Notes under the pieces: model-generated | The model's database searches: none | Seen by the model: the letters and a program-made list of their open reading frames with translations, nothing else | Told to the model about the DNA's origin: nothing | Position numbers and translations under genes: made by a program | Origin: JAEYOM01 sp036260935 | GTDB taxonomy: Bacteria > Bacillota > Clostridia > Acetivibrionales > DTU013 | Direction of reading: 5' to 3' | NCBI GenBank assembly: GCA_036260935.1 | Contig: DATALQ010000013.1 | Location: 61,483 to 125,482, forward strand | Length of the DNA: 64,000 bases | In this document: positions 51,371 through 60,457 of the stretch, piece after piece | Layout: every line of letters starts with the position of its first letter | Position numbering within the stretch: position 1 is the first letter of the stretch

Positions 51371-51910
51371 TCAATTATTTACCGGTATTTCCGAATCGAC
51401 ATGCACTACGGCATCGATATGATCCCTTCCGAGCAGGTTCAGTATAATATCCCTGTACAGGGACGGCCTGACAGGTACATTAATCGAGCTGTGCACGGCT
51501 GGCCTTACAATTATCGAGCCATTCGGGCATACCTTGGGGAAACCTTCCTTATATATTGCCAGGGATAATATCTCTACCTTCGCCTCGGCTACCGAACCGT
51601 CCTCAGGATTGAGCCCCCCGTCCAACCTGAGATTCCTGCTGAGCAGTTCCTCGAATATTCCGTATGCTTTTGCGTCGGAAAGCTCAACTTTTACCTTTCC
51701 AAGGTTTTCTGCATCCAGCGCATTATATACGGAGATATTGGTCAAGTCGGCCGAATCTTTTATCAGCCTTGCCTTGTCCAGCAAAACATACCTCTCCACT
51801 ACCGAGGAAAACAGGGGAAATACCACGAATACCAGCATTGCCGCCATTATGACAACTTCGGCAACAGCGCTCCCCCCGATACTTTTAAAATGAACAAGTC
51901 GGATGTTCAT
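51371..51910 (-). CDS. TadE-like pseudopilin
   Basis: 179 aa with a prepilin-like N-terminus: after Gly-Gly comes SAVAEVVIMAAMLVFVVFPL, giving Glu at +5 of a predicted cleavage site and a hydrophobic helix. The remaining soluble part has strand-rich character. It matches TadE/TadF-type minor pilins by position and N-terminal pattern. Its start overlaps the upstream stop by one base. Confidence 0.7.
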   Translation of the reverse strand: MNIRLVHFKSIGGSAVAEVVIMAAMLVFVVFPLFSSVVERYVLLDKARLIKDSADLTNISVYNALDAENLGKVKVELSDAKAYGIFEELLSRNLRLDGGLNPEDGSVAEAKVEILSLAIYKEGFPKVCPNGSIIVRPAVHSSINVPVRPSLYRDIILNLLGRDHIDAVVHVDSEIPVNN

Positions 51911-52287
51911 CAGTTGACCACCTTTCTTGATACCGTGGTTTTTTCGTAAACCATCCGAATGACCTGTTCTTCTCTTTGGAACAGATCAGTGAACCTGTTC
52001 CAGCTGAAATCCCCTTCTACATGCAAGGTCAGCTTTTCTCCCAGGCGGGCACTTCCCGTGGCATCGATTTCGATATTTGAAAAACCTGCCGACTCAAGTT
52101 CAGCTTGCAGCTCACCACGAACCCCGCCGTTCAGTCCGCCCGAATTCTCGATTCTCAGCATTGTATCCCTGCAAGCCGTATCAAGATCGGCTTTTGCGGA
52201 CAACGGCAGGAAAAACTCGACGGCGTATACCAGCAGGAATACCATAATTACCAGTATAACGCCTGTTACTACCGCTTTTACAGGCAT
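51910..52287 (-). CDS. Small membrane-anchored pilus-locus protein (DUF4320-like)
   Basis: 125 aa with an N-terminal helix (AVVTGVILVIMVFLLVYAVE) and a small extracellular domain (about 30-125). It lacks Glu+5 of prepilins. Position between the pilin-like gene and the TadE-like gene fits the DUF4320 proteins seen in clostridial Tad loci. The family call is tentative. Confidence 0.55.
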   Translation of the reverse strand: MPVKAVVTGVILVIMVFLLVYAVEFFLPLSAKADLDTACRDTMLRIENSGGLNGGVRGELQAELESAGFSNIEIDATGSARLGEKLTLHVEGDFSWNRFTDLFQREEQVIRMVYEKTTVSRKVVN

Positions 52288-52299
52288 ATGTCACCTCGA

Positions 52300-52536
52300 T
52301 TATGCAGTGGGGAACATCTTTTCCGAAATAGTATCCGTCCACCAGTCGGAAAGGCCGTCCATAACACTTTTTGCAAATGTGCGGAGACCCGGAATTATAA
52401 CGAATGCAGCGATGATAAGTGCCGCGGCGATCCCGAGCAGTTCGCCCATGCCGAAGCCTCTGTTGTCGTTTTTAATGCGGTTCAGGTGCAGCCTCTTCTC
52501 CAAAACCATTAGGATAAGTTTAATTCCGACGTACAT
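52300..52536 (-). CDS. Flp-type pilin
   Basis: 78 aa from ATG 52536 (GGAGG six bases upstream). A basic leader ends RGFGMGELLGIAAALIIAAF: cleavage after Gly would leave FGMGE with Glu at +5 followed by a hydrophobic helix, the class III signal of Flp pilins. The leader is long (about 30 residues). The mature part is short, as expected of the major subunit. Confidence 0.75.
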   Translation of the reverse strand: MYVGIKLILMVLEKRLHLNRIKNDNRGFGMGELLGIAAALIIAAFVIIPGLRTFAKSVMDGLSDWWTDTISEKMFPTA

Positions 52537-52553
52537 GTTATACCTCCACAAAA

Positions 52554-53489
52554 TTAATTTATGAATATTTTCCCGATTGCCTCCCCGGTGTCTTTAAGCA
52601 TCGGTACCATAATCATCACGACCACTATTGCGACGAACACGGCTGCCGCCGCGAGGCTTCTGTTCCTGCAGCTATCCGTTTCCGCCTGTACATAGTTGAA
52701 ATATTTTTTGAACATTACGTCCTCCTGCCTTGCCAGCAGTTCCTTGTTATCTCCGGTCTCGATACCCTGTTTCAGGGCAACGCAGAGAGTCTCTGCCTCA
52801 TGTGCATCGAAATTGGACCGGAATTCCTCCAATGCGGAATCTATGTCCAATGTAAGTTCATACCTCGCTGCCAGTCTGATCAGTATACTTCTCAGTTCCT
52901 TATCGTCCGTTACCTCGTATACGGATCTGATGGCGTCTGTCGGCTTGATTCCCGATGTGATCTGGTTATGCAGATATTTGTAAACTTTGTAGATATATTT
53001 TTGAAACCTAAGGTTAATTTTTTTTCTGCCCGACGAAACAACACATTCCATGGCAACATTGATGAATACCGCAGAGGCTAATGGCCCTATGACCTCAGGA
53101 TAATTCAGAATAAGGCCGGCTGTAAAAACAGCCGGGGACACTACAAATCTTACAATCAAATATAGTAATGGGGCATACTTACTCTTATAACCAGCCTTCC
53201 TCATTTTAATCCTGGTCCTCTGCCAGGCATCCATTTTCCCCAATTGTTCACCGCAGATGCTGAAGCCTTTTCCGACCAATGCTGAACATCTTTTATAAAA
53301 CGGGGTATTTCGGTTCCTTGGCCCCAAGGCTTCCATGACCTGCCTGGAACCGGTGATAAAAAGCCTGCGCGAGATCAATACTGCCGCAAAAAAGTCAGCA
53401 AGGCCGAGTACTAGGAAAGCTGCCGCGTTATTCCCTATCAGGTCCGATAAATTTTGAAACAATCGGGTCACTCCCCTTCCCTTTCCCAT
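52554..53489 (-). CDS. tadC: Type II secretion F-like membrane protein TadC
   Basis: 311 aa with N-terminal helices, a cytoplasmic T2SSF domain (about 150-260; VYKYLHNQITSGIKPTDAIR and FDAHEAETLCVALKQGIETG) and a C-terminal helix (NRSLAAAAVFVAIVVVMIMV). It forms the inner-membrane platform with TadB. Confidence 0.87.
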   Translation of the reverse strand: MGKGRGVTRLFQNLSDLIGNNAAAFLVLGLADFFAAVLISRRLFITGSRQVMEALGPRNRNTPFYKRCSALVGKGFSICGEQLGKMDAWQRTRIKMRKAGYKSKYAPLLYLIVRFVVSPAVFTAGLILNYPEVIGPLASAVFINVAMECVVSSGRKKINLRFQKYIYKVYKYLHNQITSGIKPTDAIRSVYEVTDDKELRSILIRLAARYELTLDIDSALEEFRSNFDAHEAETLCVALKQGIETGDNKELLARQEDVMFKKYFNYVQAETDSCRNRSLAAAAVFVAIVVVMIMVPMLKDTGEAIGKIFIN

Positions 53490-53533
53490 TGCATACCTTA
53501 TTGTTATTGCCCGGTTTGGTTTGATAAGAGCCG

Positions 53534-54484
53534 TTATCCCTTGAATCTCATGATGCCTGAAGTCAGATAGAACCCCAGTGCATACATACCGCTGAAAACC
53601 ATAAGGAGCATTTTGCCCTCAGCCGTATGAAGATAGAACTCTCCGACCTGTTCTGAAAACCGGATGAAAACGAATACTGCTGCCAACACCGCTGCCATTA
53701 CGAAATAGATAAGCATCCTGTCCTTGTATGTCGATACCCTTCTGCGATTATATTCCTCATCGATCCGGTAAAACTGATTCTCCAGATTTGCCAGCAGCTT
53801 TCTGATATCTCCCCTGTGCCTCAAACTGAGCTTTATATTGAGAATGAAGTCCCTGAACTGCGGATTGTCCACCTTCATCTGCAAAATGTCGAACGCCTCC
53901 TCGGGATTCATTCCGCGGTTTACCTGTATGACCATGTCCCTTATGAACGTTTGCAGCGGTTCGCCTATACCCGAACTGAGCGATTTTTCAAAAGCATACA
54001 TAATATCTTCCTTGACCGAACACCATCTGTTCAGAACAGAAACGTACTCGGAAAGTTTTTTCCGGATAGTTTCAGAATTATACCTGGCCAGCAGGTCCAG
54101 CGCAAAAAGCGGAAGCAGGGATATCAGCAGACTGATTACCAATGCTGTGGGGAAAAAGTCGAGAAGTCCTGTAACCGGTTGGAATACAATTATAAAAACA
54201 AACGCCATCACGGCTAAAAGCATATAGACATTAAAAAAAGGAATATAATGGCGGATATTGGACTTTTCAATATATATAAGATCGAAGCGTTGGAGAGGTT
54301 TCAGCACAGTGGCACTATTATTCCCTAGGTTCGACGCCAGGAACCCTGTCCCTTCAGGTCCGCGGTGCTTCCGTACGGATAAATCCCTGACGCAGCTCAG
54401 GAAATCGACCTTGTAAGTCATTGCTACAGCAAGGAGAATATCCGCCGCGAATAATAAGATCGAAAGTGTAAGCATACCTGTCAT
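53534..54484 (-). CDS. tadB: Type II secretion F-like membrane protein TadB
   Basis: 316 aa, four or more hydrophobic segments and a T2SSF domain (about 150-250; CSVKEDIMYAFEKSLSSGIG, MNPEEAFDILQMKVDNPQFR, LRHRGDIRKLLANLENQF). Platform subunit for pilus extrusion. Start and upstream stop overlap by one base. Confidence 0.87.
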   Translation of the reverse strand: MTGMLTLSILLFAADILLAVAMTYKVDFLSCVRDLSVRKHRGPEGTGFLASNLGNNSATVLKPLQRFDLIYIEKSNIRHYIPFFNVYMLLAVMAFVFIIVFQPVTGLLDFFPTALVISLLISLLPLFALDLLARYNSETIRKKLSEYVSVLNRWCSVKEDIMYAFEKSLSSGIGEPLQTFIRDMVIQVNRGMNPEEAFDILQMKVDNPQFRDFILNIKLSLRHRGDIRKLLANLENQFYRIDEEYNRRRVSTYKDRMLIYFVMAAVLAAVFVFIRFSEQVGEFYLHTAEGKMLLMVFSGMYALGFYLTSGIMRFKG

Positions 54485-55680
54485 CAGACATCTCCTCCCC
54501 TCACAGGGTAAAGACGCCGATATACGAATTCGTCCTTCTGGCAGTCGTAGCCCAAAACCTCAAGCACCTCAACTACTTTGAACTCCTTAAGATAAAAAAT
54601 CATATCGATGCTTCTGCCCAGCATCTCTTTAATGGTTTTCTCACTCTCTCCTATATTGGCTCCCTTACTTAGGGTAAGCAAGCGTGCAAATGCGTCCGCA
54701 GCGCTTTCCGAATGTGTCGTGGCAATTCCTCTGTGTCCGGAAAACGCGGCTTTTACAAAATCCCAGGCCTCATCCCCCGTTATCTCACCGACGCAATAGG
54801 TATCCAGGGACATGGTCAGGCCGTCTTTTACAAGATCCTTCAGGGTAACCGGCCTTCCTCCTTCATTCTGCTTTTTGATCCTCTGCTCTATGCAATATGG
54901 CTTGTCCGGATACACCTCCGCATCAGACTCGGCTATAAGTACTCTCTCCATCTCGGGCAATATATTGATAAAAGCCCTCATCAACGTAGTTTTTCCGGCA
55001 GCTCCCTTACCGCAAAACAGAACGGAGGCATCCGTCTGCGTTAACTTTCTTATAAGGCTTACAAGCTCTTCATCAAGCATCCCGAGGTCTTTAAGGTCTT
55101 CGATCGTATAGCTCTCTTTTCTGTGCTTGCGGATACTGATGGCGGGTCCCGCTACATTCCTGGGCTTGATTGAAACATTGATCCTGAGGCGGTACTTGTC
55201 ATCGGTTACCCTGCAATGGCTGTCATTTTCGTTCAGTATTCCTCCGTTGCGGATGGCGACAAGCTTACAGTATGTATCGAAGATTTTCTCATTTCCAAAG
55301 TGCACGGGTATCTTGCTCCTGACGCCATGGCGCTTTATAACGAACTGGTTGTACCTTGTGCCGTCGATATCCGTTATATCTTCCTCTTCTATATACGGCT
55401 GAAGCTCGCCGTAGCCGAACATGAAATCAAAAACCTTATGTATAAGTTCATCCCGGAAAATCCCGCAATGGTACCTGTGTCGATCCATGTCCTTGATGAT
55501 CGCGGTTTCCAGTGCGCTGCGTTCAGCTCTGCCCGCAGAAATATCGGCGACCAGTTCCGGACATTCCTTCAATATATCATTGGTTATGGCTGATACGACC
55601 GTATTGATATCGCCGGCCTTACCATCCGCATTGCTGTTGTCTTCGTAGAAGAGTTTGTGATGAGATTTTACAACTGGCAT
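54484..55680 (-). CDS. tadA: Pilus secretion ATPase TadA
   Basis: 398-aa type II/IV secretion (CpaF/TadA) ATPase powering Flp pilus assembly. N-terminal helical domain, then Walker A LFCGKGAAGKTTLMRAFINI (about 221-240), an Asp box around ERVLIAESDAEV, Walker B region DTYCVGEITGDEAWDF (about 290-305) and His box SGHRGIATTHSESA (about 311-324). Translation is coupled to neighbours on both sides by one-base overlaps. Confidence 0.92.
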   Translation of the reverse strand: MPVVKSHHKLFYEDNSNADGKAGDINTVVSAITNDILKECPELVADISAGRAERSALETAIIKDMDRHRYHCGIFRDELIHKVFDFMFGYGELQPYIEEEDITDIDGTRYNQFVIKRHGVRSKIPVHFGNEKIFDTYCKLVAIRNGGILNENDSHCRVTDDKYRLRINVSIKPRNVAGPAISIRKHRKESYTIEDLKDLGMLDEELVSLIRKLTQTDASVLFCGKGAAGKTTLMRAFINILPEMERVLIAESDAEVYPDKPYCIEQRIKKQNEGGRPVTLKDLVKDGLTMSLDTYCVGEITGDEAWDFVKAAFSGHRGIATTHSESAADAFARLLTLSKGANIGESEKTIKEMLGRSIDMIFYLKEFKVVEVLEVLGYDCQKDEFVYRRLYPVRGGDV

Positions 55681-57392
55681 TATGAAACCTCCAAAGCATT
55701 GCTCTGCTCATTCCCGGATCTGTTGCCAAAATGCCCGGTCAACGGCCTGCCCTTGCCCGACAGCCCACGTGCCGGAAGAAGCCCAAGTTTCACAAGGAGT
55801 CTTTTGTAATCTTCGGTAACTTCCTTTTCCATATGCGAGGCATAGACGCTTCTCATGTTTCTATAGGCGGCGCGCCTCCTGCTGGCCGATACGGTTCCCA
55901 GGAGATTGCCCTGTGTGGCTGCCCGCGCTTGTGCGATGCTCATACCGGAGGACTTGTCGTATTCATAAAGTACGAATTTGGTATTGTCTGAAGGCAGCTG
56001 CTGTTTATCCTTAAGAAATGAAATATAGCTGTTGAATTCCCTGAACTGATCGATGTCGCCTCTGATCGCTGCTATGTTTAAATCCGACCTGAGCAGTGAA
56101 GAAAGAGTAAATGCGTCATATATAGATCTGTTCACCAGCAGAATCGTTATATCAAAGCTGCGATAACATCTATCCATCAATTTCGGAACACTGTTTTCAT
56201 CATAATACTCATAATTTTCAAGTCGGTAGTTACCAGTGATTACATGCAGGTTTTGGATATCTTTCCTGGATATGCACGAGTGCTGGAGTAAACCGGCAGT
56301 TAACATACCCTTTCCGATAGCCTCCATGACCATATCCAGGCCTGAATATCCGAATATTCCGGCCTCGTGTTTTGAAGAAGGGCGCTTTCCCGTATTCAGG
56401 AACAAATCCGCTTTGGGAGCGAGCAGATCAAGATCCGCCAGTACTACCTCGCTTCGGGTATATTTAGCCGCGGCATATGCAAGCTCACAGCCGAATTCGG
56501 CATTATCCCAAACCGTTATTATCATTTTATGAAAACTGTGACCGGGATACGCCTTATCATTTTTACCTGATCCATATTCCTCGGGCCCGGAGTGCCATAC
56601 CGACGTTTCCCTGTCCCTCCTGAACCCTTCCAGTTCGGAAAGCAGTTCCGTTGCGCTTTGATATCTGTCTTTGCTGTTTTCGCAGGTGCATTTTGAAATA
56701 ATAGCTTCCAATATGGGGGAAAGGGAGTCATCGTAAAACCTGACAGGTTTTAATCCGAAGGGGGATTCCGCCGGATTTTTCCCCGTCAAAAGCTGGTGCA
56801 GAGTAACACCAAGGCTGTAAATATCCGAGGCCGCACCGGTCTGGCCCGTCCCATACTGCTCGGGAGCAGCATAGCCCCGTGTTCCAATAAATACGGTATC
56901 CGCCGTTGATTTTGGCTTATACTCGCGCGCAATTCCGAAATCAATAAGCTTTAATGTCCCGTTCCCCGTCAGTATAATATTTGATGGCTTCATATCCCGG
57001 TAAATAATCGGATTGGGTTTTTGTCCGTGCAGATACTCCAGCGCCCTGCAAAGCTGGATAGCCCATTCGACCACTGTATCGCAGGCGACCCTGCCCTCCG
57101 CTTCAAGCTTTTTATCGAGAGAGATACCGCTTATATAGTCGAACACCATATAAGCTTTGCCATCCTGCTCCAGTATGTCAAACAACCTTGGAAGCGCCGG
57201 ATGTTCCAATTTCTTCAGCAGATTTGGTTCCGCCATCAGGTCCGTATCGAGCCCGTTCAAGCCCGCAAATTCCTTAATAGCCCAGAATGTATCGGTATTG
57301 ATGTTTCTGGCAAGATAAACAGTGCCCATGCCGCCCTGTCCAAGTATATCCTCGATTACGTACCTGCCGTTGAAAAAGTCACCCGCCTGCAT
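55680..57392 (-). CDS. Ser/Thr protein kinase fused to a TadZ-like domain
   Basis: 570 aa from ATG 57392 (GAGG five bases upstream). Residues about 10-260 form a complete Hanks-type kinase: GQGGMGTVYLA, Lys40 in WAIKEF, catalytic IIYRDMKPSNIIL (Asp133), LIDFGIA (Asp151), GTRGYAAPEQYG. Residues about 288-550 resemble the MinD/CpaE/TadZ fold (EVVLADLDLLAPKADLFLNT, DITILLVNRSIYDAFTL) but the Walker A loop is absent (ITVWDNAEFGCELAYAAAKY). No transmembrane helix joins the halves. TadZ normally localises the pilus machine at a pole; here that scaffold carries a kinase. First gene of the Tad operon. Confidence 0.85.
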   Translation of the reverse strand: MQAGDFFNGRYVIEDILGQGGMGTVYLARNINTDTFWAIKEFAGLNGLDTDLMAEPNLLKKLEHPALPRLFDILEQDGKAYMVFDYISGISLDKKLEAEGRVACDTVVEWAIQLCRALEYLHGQKPNPIIYRDMKPSNIILTGNGTLKLIDFGIAREYKPKSTADTVFIGTRGYAAPEQYGTGQTGAASDIYSLGVTLHQLLTGKNPAESPFGLKPVRFYDDSLSPILEAIISKCTCENSKDRYQSATELLSELEGFRRDRETSVWHSGPEEYGSGKNDKAYPGHSFHKMIITVWDNAEFGCELAYAAAKYTRSEVVLADLDLLAPKADLFLNTGKRPSSKHEAGIFGYSGLDMVMEAIGKGMLTAGLLQHSCISRKDIQNLHVITGNYRLENYEYYDENSVPKLMDRCYRSFDITILLVNRSIYDAFTLSSLLRSDLNIAAIRGDIDQFREFNSYISFLKDKQQLPSDNTKFVLYEYDKSSGMSIAQARAATQGNLLGTVSASRRRAAYRNMRSVYASHMEKEVTEDYKRLLVKLGLLPARGLSGKGRPLTGHFGNRSGNEQSNALEVS

Positions 57393-57730
57393 AAAAGCCT
57401 CACAAACCAAGATCCTGTCGTATTTTCTTCTTTTGTGGGAGTATTCCGTAGATGTAATAATTATTCATTCCTAAGTCACGTCCGATTCTATCACAATATT
57501 CCATTATTTTCCATACTATTTTGTAATATTTTTCTTTTTTACGTAAAATTATGTGTGTCGTATGCTGTATTAATGCATCAGGAGTATTCGACGGATTTTT
57601 GACCATAGGGAAATAATTCCCCGTAAGCCGGAGAAAGAAATGCTGGCCGCAGTTGATAACAACGGATTTCCAGAAGGTAAGAACCAAATGGGCTAAAACT
57701 TCATAGGGTAGAACACAATGGGCTGGAACA
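57393..57730. other. 338-bp gap upstream of the Tad operon
   Basis: AT-rich on the side nearest the kinase gene. A minus-strand TGTGATAGAAT (extended -10-like) near 57490 could start the Tad operon, but no good -35 is visible. A minus-strand ORF through the gap has no recognisable features and I leave it out. TAAAAC/GAACA-rich short repeats near 57680 (AATGGGCTAAAAC, AATGGGCTGGAAC) follow the radical SAM gene. Confidence 0.4.
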
Positions 57731-58726
57731 TCATGCCTGGAACTTAACGATGTCGAAATCCGGGATGTATTGTTCCGAGGCAGATTCCCGTTCCTGAACA
57801 TAGCCGTTCAGGCCGAGTTTGACAAATTTGTTTACCACCTTGTCATATTCATGCCTGGTTATATGCCTGTCAAGAACAGGATGGCCAACTGCATGATAAC
57901 ATGGTACGAATTGGCTCATCAAACTCACGTATACGCTTTTAGGAAGGTTGTCAGATATCCATTCGAGCACACGGACCGAATCCGCCGTAGAGCCTGGCAG
58001 CACCAGATGCCGTATGATCATGCCCTTCTGCAGGAGCCCGTCTTTGTCGAAAACCGGGGAGCCGACCTGCCTGTACATTTCAAGTATGGCTTTGGAAGCG
58101 TTCTCGAAATAATCCCCGGCTCCCGAGTACTCTTTCGACAGCCCGGGATCCACGTATTTCAGATCGGGAAGATAAATATCTATCGATCCTTCAAGGAGCT
58201 TCAGGCTGTCAATTGTCTCGTAAGCATTGGTGTTGTAAACGACCGGTATGTTAAGGCCGGGCCGTGCACCGCCATTGCCGTATATTATCGTACCGCCATC
58301 ATCGTGTAATATGTCACCGCTATCGGCATGTGCCATATTTCCGGAATATTCGACGTTGTCAGCATTTGCGCCGGCACGCGCAATCGACAGCGCCTCTAAT
58401 ACAGAGGGAATAAAGTGGGTCGGAGTCACAAGGTTTATATTATGTGCGCCCTTATCCCTCAGAGACAGGAAAATACCGGCAAGTCCGGCAGCGGAGATTT
58501 CCTTGCCGCGGCCGCCGTGGCTTATCTCATGATTCTGACAAAAAATACATTTAAGGTTGCAGCCTGAAAAAAATACGGCTCCGGAACCCCTTTTCCCGCT
58601 AATGCAGGGTTCCTCCCACATATGCAGGAAAGCTCTGGCCACGACCGGGTTCGCAGGCATACCACAGAACCCTTTTTTATTCTCTCTGTCTATATTGCAA
58701 GCTCTTGGACAAATATCACACCGCAT
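57731..58726 (-). CDS. Radical SAM protein, PflA-like (COG1313)
   Basis: 331 aa. The N-terminal Cys motif CDICPRACNIDRENKKGFCG resembles the extra cluster region of PflX-type proteins. The radical SAM motif is FFSGCNLKCIFCQNHEISHG (CxxxCxxC). TPTHFIPSVLEALSIARAG and IDIYLPDLKYVDP follow. Between them is a Gly/Asn/Asp-rich stretch (about 118-160) that interrupts the family sequence before LNIPVVYNTNAYETIDSL and looks like a lineage-specific insertion. Function in this subgroup is unknown. Divergent from the hydrolase gene. Confidence 0.85.
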   Translation of the reverse strand: MRCDICPRACNIDRENKKGFCGMPANPVVARAFLHMWEEPCISGKRGSGAVFFSGCNLKCIFCQNHEISHGGRGKEISAAGLAGIFLSLRDKGAHNINLVTPTHFIPSVLEALSIARAGANADNVEYSGNMAHADSGDILHDDGGTIIYGNGGARPGLNIPVVYNTNAYETIDSLKLLEGSIDIYLPDLKYVDPGLSKEYSGAGDYFENASKAILEMYRQVGSPVFDKDGLLQKGMIIRHLVLPGSTADSVRVLEWISDNLPKSVYVSLMSQFVPCYHAVGHPVLDRHITRHEYDKVVNKFVKLGLNGYVQERESASEQYIPDFDIVKFQA

Positions 58727-58737
58727 GGCATTTAACC

Positions 58738-58766
58738 TTTACAATACATTTAAATAAAAATATAAT
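58738..58766 (+). promoter_or_regulatory. Sigma-A promoter of the alpha/beta hydrolase gene
   Basis: TTTACA, exactly 17 bp, perfect TATAAT, 76 bases before the ATG. Confidence 0.7.
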
Positions 58767-58842
58767 AAAGTTAAATAAAAAGCATGTCAACAGACGAATT
58801 TTAGGCTGCGTACAATAATCGGCGTATTTGGAGGGTTGCAGT

Positions 58843-59796
58843 ATGAGGATCAGCGGAATTACATATGCAGTACGAAAAACTCACAAAACCAGAAATATCG
58901 TATTGACCGTAGTCATTCTGCTTATTCTTTTAATACTTTCGGTGGTGCTGATCACAGGTTATGAAAGCTGGGTCCTGCTGCACCCTGAAAAAACACCCAT
59001 CGGTACGTTTTCTTCCAATATAGTTCCTGAGTACAGGGATATTAGCTTCAGAGGATCGGATGAGACGATAATACTCAAAGGTTGGCTTTTCCAGGCCAAC
59101 AACAGTAACCGTGCGGTTATTCTGGTTCATTCTTATGGGAAGAACAGACTGCAGTTCGGTGTCGATACGATAGATCTTATCAAGGAATTACTGAACAAGG
59201 GTTACAGCGTATTTACTTTCGATCTGAGAAATTCAGGCGAGTCCGGCGGTAAGGACAATACCTTCGGCTATAGTGAAAAAGATGATGTACAGGCTGCTGT
59301 TAGATATATGAAATCACAGGGTTCCGAACATATAACTCTCATGGGCTTCTCAACAGGCGCAGATGCGGCCCTGCTGGCGGCGGCGGACGGAAGCACGGTC
59401 GATGCTGTCATTGCAGACAGTCCATATGCAGACCTCAGATCATATTTGAACAGCCGCCTGAATCAGTGGACTCATCTGCCATCGATACTTTTCAATCAGA
59501 CTATAGCCTATGGCATAGAAGTAACCGGCGGCATCGATATGAAGAAAGCCAGCCCGGTCAACCTTGTAACCGCGGATAACCCGCCAAGTTTGCTGCTGAT
59601 ACATGGCAAGGACGATAAAGTGATACCTGTTGAAAACAGTATAGAGCTTTATCAAAAGTATTCCGCGCTTAATCCATCCGGGGCGGAGTTCTGGCAAACA
59701 GGAGACAACGGGCATGCAACCAGCTTCCTGAAATATAAGGACGAATATCTTAACAGAGTATTCGCCTTCCTCGACAAAGTATACCCCGCAGAATAA
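58843..59796 (+). CDS. Membrane-anchored alpha/beta hydrolase
   Basis: 317 aa from ATG 58843 (GGAGG eight bases upstream). N-terminal membrane anchor (NIVLTVVILLILLILSVVLI, about 18-37). The hydrolase fold follows: oxyanion region VILVHSYGKNR (about 92-102), nucleophile TLMGFSTGADAALLAA (Ser about 169), Asp in LLIHGKDDKVIPVENSIEL and His in GDNGHATSF. Resembles the YqkD/BAAT-type serine hydrolases; substrate unknown. Own promoter and terminator. Confidence 0.87.
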   Translation: MRISGITYAVRKTHKTRNIVLTVVILLILLILSVVLITGYESWVLLHPEKTPIGTFSSNIVPEYRDISFRGSDETIILKGWLFQANNSNRAVILVHSYGKNRLQFGVDTIDLIKELLNKGYSVFTFDLRNSGESGGKDNTFGYSEKDDVQAAVRYMKSQGSEHITLMGFSTGADAALLAAADGSTVDAVIADSPYADLRSYLNSRLNQWTHLPSILFNQTIAYGIEVTGGIDMKKASPVNLVTADNPPSLLLIHGKDDKVIPVENSIELYQKYSALNPSGAEFWQTGDNGHATSFLKYKDEYLNRVFAFLDKVYPAE

Positions 59797-59816
59797 CAAT
59801 ACCTTAGAAATAGAAA

Positions 59817-59853
59817 GGCGCTTCATCGGAAAATTCATGAAGCGTCTTTTTTT
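59817..59853. terminator. Terminator between the hydrolase gene and the flgN-like gene
   Basis: The stem GGCGCTTCAT/ATGAAGCGTC (one G-T pair) has a 10-nt loop and a run of T on the plus strand. Confidence 0.88.
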
Positions 59854-59856
59854 CTG

Positions 59857-60342
59857 TTACTTCTTCTTGTCCAAAAAGTAGGACGCGTTACTCGGCGGCG
59901 CCGCTCTGTATGCATTGTTTATTTTTTTGCCCTGATTAAGCTGCTTGATTTTGGAACCGATCGTATCAAGAAGCTTTTTACTATTTACACTGTTATTCTT
60001 TTCAATTCCGCTGATCCTTCCGATAAGTTCGAGTATTTCGGCAGTGATTTCCTTAAGCCGTCCGGCCGCAGGAGATACGGAAGCGTCGATATCCTCAAGC
60101 TTCCTCACCTTGAGCGTGGTTTTAAGCCTTTCGAAATACACCCCGAATTCCGCGTCGAGTTTATCTATGGCGTCTATCTTTTGCTGCTTTTCCTCAATAA
60201 GCCTTTGCAGTTCATCAAGCGAATCGGAAGTGATCGCCGGAGTCTGGGCTTCCGTCAGAGAAAGCATATCCTGGAGAAGTACTTTTTTCTTCCCCAGGAT
60301 CTCATTCAATCTTTCAAAATATGTATCTGCCGACATAATCAT
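59857..60342 (-). CDS. FlgN/FliT-like flagellar chaperone
   Basis: 161-aa helical protein: heptad-rich (YFERLNEILGKKKVLLQDML, LDELQRLIEEKQQKIDAIDK, ILELIGRISGIEKNNSVNSK) with a flexible basic end. It follows fliD and fliS in the same direction, where Firmicutes place FlgN- or FliT-type export chaperones for hook-associated or cap proteins. The call rests mostly on position and helical character. Confidence 0.65.
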   Translation of the reverse strand: MIMSADTYFERLNEILGKKKVLLQDMLSLTEAQTPAITSDSLDELQRLIEEKQQKIDAIDKLDAEFGVYFERLKTTLKVRKLEDIDASVSPAAGRLKEITAEILELIGRISGIEKNNSVNSKKLLDTIGSKIKQLNQGKKINNAYRAAPPSNASYFLDKKK

Positions 60343-60457
60343 ATGCGCACCTGTCTAAAACACTGTTTGTTTCTTATGACTGTGAACCGATCACCAAAAC
60401 TCATCGTCTGCTTACCGCTAAACTAAGCCAATTAAACTACTGATGCCTATAGAAATA

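Noticed and set aside
57400..57801. 133-codon minus-strand ORF upstream of the Tad operon
   Set aside because: Overlaps the radical SAM gene and the kinase ribosome-binding region, with no family likeness.
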